Below, in pieces: positions 4,471 to 7,150 of a DNA stretch of 7,150 nt (within the stretch, counting starts at the first letter, position 1; each line of letters begins with the position of its first letter). Under the pieces are notes generated by a model that worked only from the letters and a program-made list of their open reading frames with translations, had not been told where the DNA came from and made no database searches. Source of the DNA: Candidatus Eiseniibacteriota bacterium. Lineage in GTDB: Bacteria; Eisenbacteria; RBG-16-71-46. The position numbers and the translations under genes were made by a program. Location: assembly GCA_903921835.1 (NCBI GenBank), contig CAIXRL010000231.1, positions 1-7,150 on the forward strand, written 5' to 3'.

Positions 4471-7020
4471 TCATTGGACCCGCAGCTCCGTCCACCGCCC
4501 ACAGCGGACCCCGAGTTCTTCCGCCGTGAAGCAGCTCTCCGCGGCGCTCGCGTAGGCGGCGTCAAGTTCGGCAGCGAGCGCCAACAGCGCGGCGATCCGC
4601 TTCACGATGCCGACGAAGTGCTCAGCCTCGGCCAGCGCCAGAGCCTTCCCGGCTCGACGCTCGCTGTGCCGGTACCCAAGCCACTTCTTTAGCACGGGAT
4701 AGCCGCCCAGCTCGTAGCGCCAGACGGCGATCGGCACGTTCGCGAAGAACACGTCGTCGTTGACGAACAGATCGCCGGTGGAGCCGCCCCACTCAGCGTG
4801 CCAGGGTTCCTCGTCGCCGACAGGACGTTCCCGCCAGTCTCCCCTCGCCGCTCCGTAGTACGAGCGCGAGATCACCAGCGCAGATTCGGAGATCTTCGCG
4901 CCGTCCACGCGGGTCAGCACGGCCAATCCGCGTGCGTCGCGGCCGAGCCCCTGAGTGATTGCCTTGGCGGCGTCCTCGTGCGGATTGAGGAGCACGGCGA
5001 TCCGATCGCCCAGATCAGCGAGCTTCTTCAACGCCGTCGCGTCCCTCGGAAAAGGAACATGCGCCCAGTCTTGCGCAAGGCTGTCCTTGTGGTCGGCCTC
5101 GAACTGCGGCGAGTGGCACAGGGCGAGCGCTGCCCGGAAGAGGGTACGCGCAAGCTTCTTCGCGGCCGCACCATCACGACCACCGCGAAGCCCCCATGCT
5201 TCCTTCAACTTCAGCCACAGCGCATCACGGAGATTCGCCTCGATCTTCCTCGACTCGCCGTCCGCAGTGGGGTGGAACAGGTCCGCCACGGGTGCACTGG
5301 CACGCACCTCGGCTGGGAACCCAACGGAACCGCGATCATGAACGTGAAGGTCGAAGAGCGAGGTCGCCAGCAGGGGCCGAGCCTCCGAGACGCGACGCGG
5401 TTGCGGTACGGCGATTAGGAACTCATTGCCGGCGAGGTTCTCCCAGAGCTCGGGGCGCCGCTCGTTGAGAAGCTTGCCCTCGGTCTCGTAGTAGATCGAG
5501 CGGGCATCCAGGGGGAAGACGAGGTAGTCCACGAGGCGATCGGGTTGGAATTTCGATGTGCGTCGAAGCAGGTCACGCACGGATTCGGGCTCATAGCGGG
5601 CGCGGGGCTCGCAGATCACGGGGTGATCGCGACGGAAGTCCCCGAACGAGCGCTTCGAGAAGTAGTCGCGCATGCGGGCGTCGAGCTCGCGAGCGTCCAC
5701 GTCGATCAGACTTCCCTCGATCCCGCGATTCGGGTTGATGCCCTGGTAGCCGACCGGGAATAGCTCGTCGAGGGCCGGCCAGGACTCGTACCCAGCGTCG
5801 GCATCACTGGAGACGAACTTCCAGCCGCCCTGCTCGGTCGGCTCCAGCGCCGAGTAGGCTCTCGGCCCCTCCGCGCGGGCTGCTGCACTCTTCAGAATCG
5901 CCGGCTTCCATTCCGCCATCTGGAGCGAGGTGAGGAGCGCGCCTCGCTTGGCTTCAGCCCGTCCCCAGAAGTCCCTCACAAATACCCTCGGTGGAGTGTC
6001 GCGCGCGCCCTTGAGCTTGACCAGAGTCGTGACGCTCGTGCCGACCTTGATGCCCGGCCCTCCTTGCTTGACGTTGAAGATCGTCTCGCAGGACTCGCCT
6101 TGCGGCGTGCGCTCGCTTGCGAGGCGATTGCCGTGGAGGTTGTCGACCCAGATGCGTTGGAAGCTCCGCAGCAGCGACTCGCGCATGATCGGGTGCGAGC
6201 GCCCCGCGAGGAACGAGCTGTTCGAGATGAAGCTCACGACGCCGAATTCGGCGCGCTCCCCGATGCGGGCTTCGGCCAGGCGGAAGAACCGGATGTACAG
6301 GTCGTCGAGCAGGTGCTTCCGAATACCCCAGCGCGTGAAGAGCTCCGAGTTGCCGGCCTGCTTCCCCTTCGCGTCCCGGTGGATCCCTTTGTAGGGGTCT
6401 ACGAGATCGGCCTCCTCCTCGAGGGGGACACCCGCGAAACGGTTGTAGGGCGGGTTGCCGAGAATGACGATGATCTTCGCGTCCTTCTTGATTGCCCGGG
6501 CCGCGTCGTGCTCCTGCTGCAACTCTGGGAAGTTGAGCTTAAGCTGCTCGGTGCCGTGCCAACCAGTGAGCGCGTTGGTCAGGAAGACCGCGGGTCGATG
6601 CGCGTCATCAGGCGGAACCCCGAGCTCGGAGAGGATCAGGTAGAGCTGGAGCTGGGCAATCACGAACGGCGCCGTCAGGATCTCGAATCCAATGATGCGA
6701 CGGCTGAATGCGTCGCGCAGCTTCGGCCCCAGTAGCGCCTCCTCGCCCTCGCTCTGGAGTTGGCGGGCGACGCATCGGAGCACTTCGAGCAGGTAGGCGC
6801 CGGTCCCGCAGCAGGGATCCAGAACCACCACCCGCTCGTCCGCGAAGCCACGGTTGCAACCGAGTTCATCGCGCAAGAGCTGGTCGACCTTGTGCACCTG
6901 GTACCGCACGATCTCGCGCGGCGTATACCAGACTCCCAACTCCTTGCGCAGCTCGGGATCAAACGCTTCGAGGAACGGCTCGTAGAAGTAGAGAATCGCT
7001 GCCGACGCCCCGGCGGCCAC
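4471..7020 (-). CDS. Type ISP-like / Eco57I-like adenine DNA methyltransferase with specificity domain, N-terminus truncated by an IS
   Basis: The enzyme modifies adenine in a specific DNA sequence (N6-methylation). In numbering from the GTG at 7059, VWYTP (43-47) precedes the SAM-binding motif I DPCCGTGAYL (81-90), and GNPPY (201-205) is the catalytic motif. The C-terminal half is a target-recognition region; it contains VWRYELGGYPVLKKWLGYR near the end, characteristic of type ISP-like enzymes. The relatives I know carry a further few hundred N-terminal residues (nuclease and/or helicase in full type ISP proteins). Here homology begins abruptly at AILYFYEPFLEAFDP, codon 6997-6999, exactly where IS21-like sequence starts. 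The open frame continues into the IS and could begin at GTG 7059, or more plausibly at GTG 7020, which has GGAGGAG 5 nt upstream. The catalytic motifs are intact, so methylation without restriction is possible. It is probably a 5'-truncated remnant. A DISARM-type methylase is an alternative family label. Confidence 0.8.
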   Translation of the reverse strand: MAAGASAAILYFYEPFLEAFDPELRKELGVWYTPREIVRYQVHKVDQLLRDELGCNRGFADERVVVLDPCCGTGAYLLEVLRCVARQLQSEGEEALLGPKLRDAFSRRIIGFEILTAPFVIAQLQLYLILSELGVPPDDAHRPAVFLTNALTGWHGTEQLKLNFPELQQEHDAARAIKKDAKIIVILGNPPYNRFAGVPLEEEADLVDPYKGIHRDAKGKQAGNSELFTRWGIRKHLLDDLYIRFFRLAEARIGERAEFGVVSFISNSSFLAGRSHPIMRESLLRSFQRIWVDNLHGNRLASERTPQGESCETIFNVKQGGPGIKVGTSVTTLVKLKGARDTPPRVFVRDFWGRAEAKRGALLTSLQMAEWKPAILKSAAARAEGPRAYSALEPTEQGGWKFVSSDADAGYESWPALDELFPVGYQGINPNRGIEGSLIDVDARELDARMRDYFSKRSFGDFRRDHPVICEPRARYEPESVRDLLRRTSKFQPDRLVDYLVFPLDARSIYYETEGKLLNERRPELWENLAGNEFLIAVPQPRRVSEARPLLATSLFDLHVHDRGSVGFPAEVRASAPVADLFHPTADGESRKIEANLRDALWLKLKEAWGLRGGRDGAAAKKLARTLFRAALALCHSPQFEADHKDSLAQDWAHVPFPRDATALKKLADLGDRIAVLLNPHEDAAKAITQGLGRDARGLAVLTRVDGAKISESALVISRSYYGAARGDWRERPVGDEEPWHAEWGGSTGDLFVNDDVFFANVPIAVWRYELGGYPVLKKWLGYRHSERRAGKALALAEAEHFVGIVKRIAALLALAAELDAAYASAAESCFTAEELGVRCGRWTELRVQ

Positions 7021-7150
7021 CCAAACTCCTCCACCTGTGGCCACCCCAAACTCCCCCACCTGAGTTGACCTGAGCGCCGTCCGCGCGCCGGGTTCCGCAG
7101 CGGGACGTTACCTTCACCTCCCTCACCAACTCGAGGGGGACAAGGAGTGA
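7000..7150 (+). mobile_element. End of an IS21-family-like insertion sequence (partial)
   Basis: Methyltransferase homology stops at 6999, and the next bases begin with TG, the conserved terminal dinucleotide of IS21-family elements. Within 65 bp lie two tandem copies of a terminal motif, a hallmark of IS21 ends where several copies serve as transposase sites. The remaining stretch to the edge is non-coding and ends with AAGGAG (7142-7147), a Shine-Dalgarno sequence. This suggests that a plus-strand istA-like transposase gene begins just past the window. A roughly 150-bp leader between the IS end and istA is reasonable for the family. Neither the transposase nor the other end is visible, so the exact boundary and family are inferred. 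Confidence 0.6.
7015..7063 (+). repeat. Two tandem 24/25-bp repeats in the IS end
   Basis: Copy 1 (7015-7038) and copy 2 (7039-7063) share GGCCACCC, then AAACTCC, then CCACCTG. They differ by one inserted C, one T/C change and the final base. Read on the other strand, each copy contains a purine-rich GGAG sequence followed by GTG. This happens to supply start signals in frame with the truncated methyltransferase. Confidence 0.85.

Noticed and set aside
4798..5418. Plus-strand open frame of 206 codons within the methyltransferase
   Set aside because: It lies wholly antisense to the specificity half of the methyltransferase and has no motif of its own.
1..7150. CRISPR array or retron-type non-coding RNA
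   Set aside because: No regularly spaced repeats beyond the two tandem copies at the IS end, and no reverse transcriptase or Cas gene is present.

Overview
The window is high-GC (clearly above 60% by eye) bacterial DNA with proteobacterial-type gene content. The organism cannot be fixed from sequence alone. It reads as the end of an integrated accessory island, carrying a large serine recombinase, a terminase-small-subunit-like gene, an AbiE toxin-antitoxin pair and a 5'-truncated type ISP-like methyltransferase. All of the island genes are on the minus strand.

Left edge (1-282): the C-terminal end of an unidentified plus-strand protein stops at 110. A perfect 15-bp terminator-like hairpin follows (117-149), then about 110 bp with nothing I can identify. 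At 258-282 lies a near-perfect copy of the 3' end of a tRNA-Glu gene (T-loop to CCA) without the rest of the tRNA. The last codons and the stop of the recombinase gene are read through this fragment on the opposite strand. This is what an attachment-site core would look like.

Middle (251-2270): the recombinase is preceded by a small hypothetical protein gene, possibly a tiny Cys-rich ORF, and a plausible sigma70 promoter whose -35 box is overlapped by a palindrome (2214-2253). Next is a phage Nu1/terminase-small-subunit-like protein (2268-2741), with no large terminase, capsid or portal gene in view.

Right (2876-6999): AbiEii (toxin) and AbiEi (antitoxin) form an ATGA-coupled operon. Beyond them is a large Eco57I/type ISP-like adenine methyltransferase with a target-recognition half. 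Its family homology stops abruptly at about 6999. From 7000 rightward the sequence carries two tandem 24/25-bp repeats typical of an IS21-family end. A Shine-Dalgarno-like sequence sits at the window edge, so a transposase gene may start just outside. The insertion has removed or displaced the methyltransferase N-terminus.

The combination of an integrase, a terminase small subunit without a large one, and anti-phage cargo resembles a phage-satellite-like or defence island. That is an inference: only one end is visible, and the right-hand side is disturbed by an IS.
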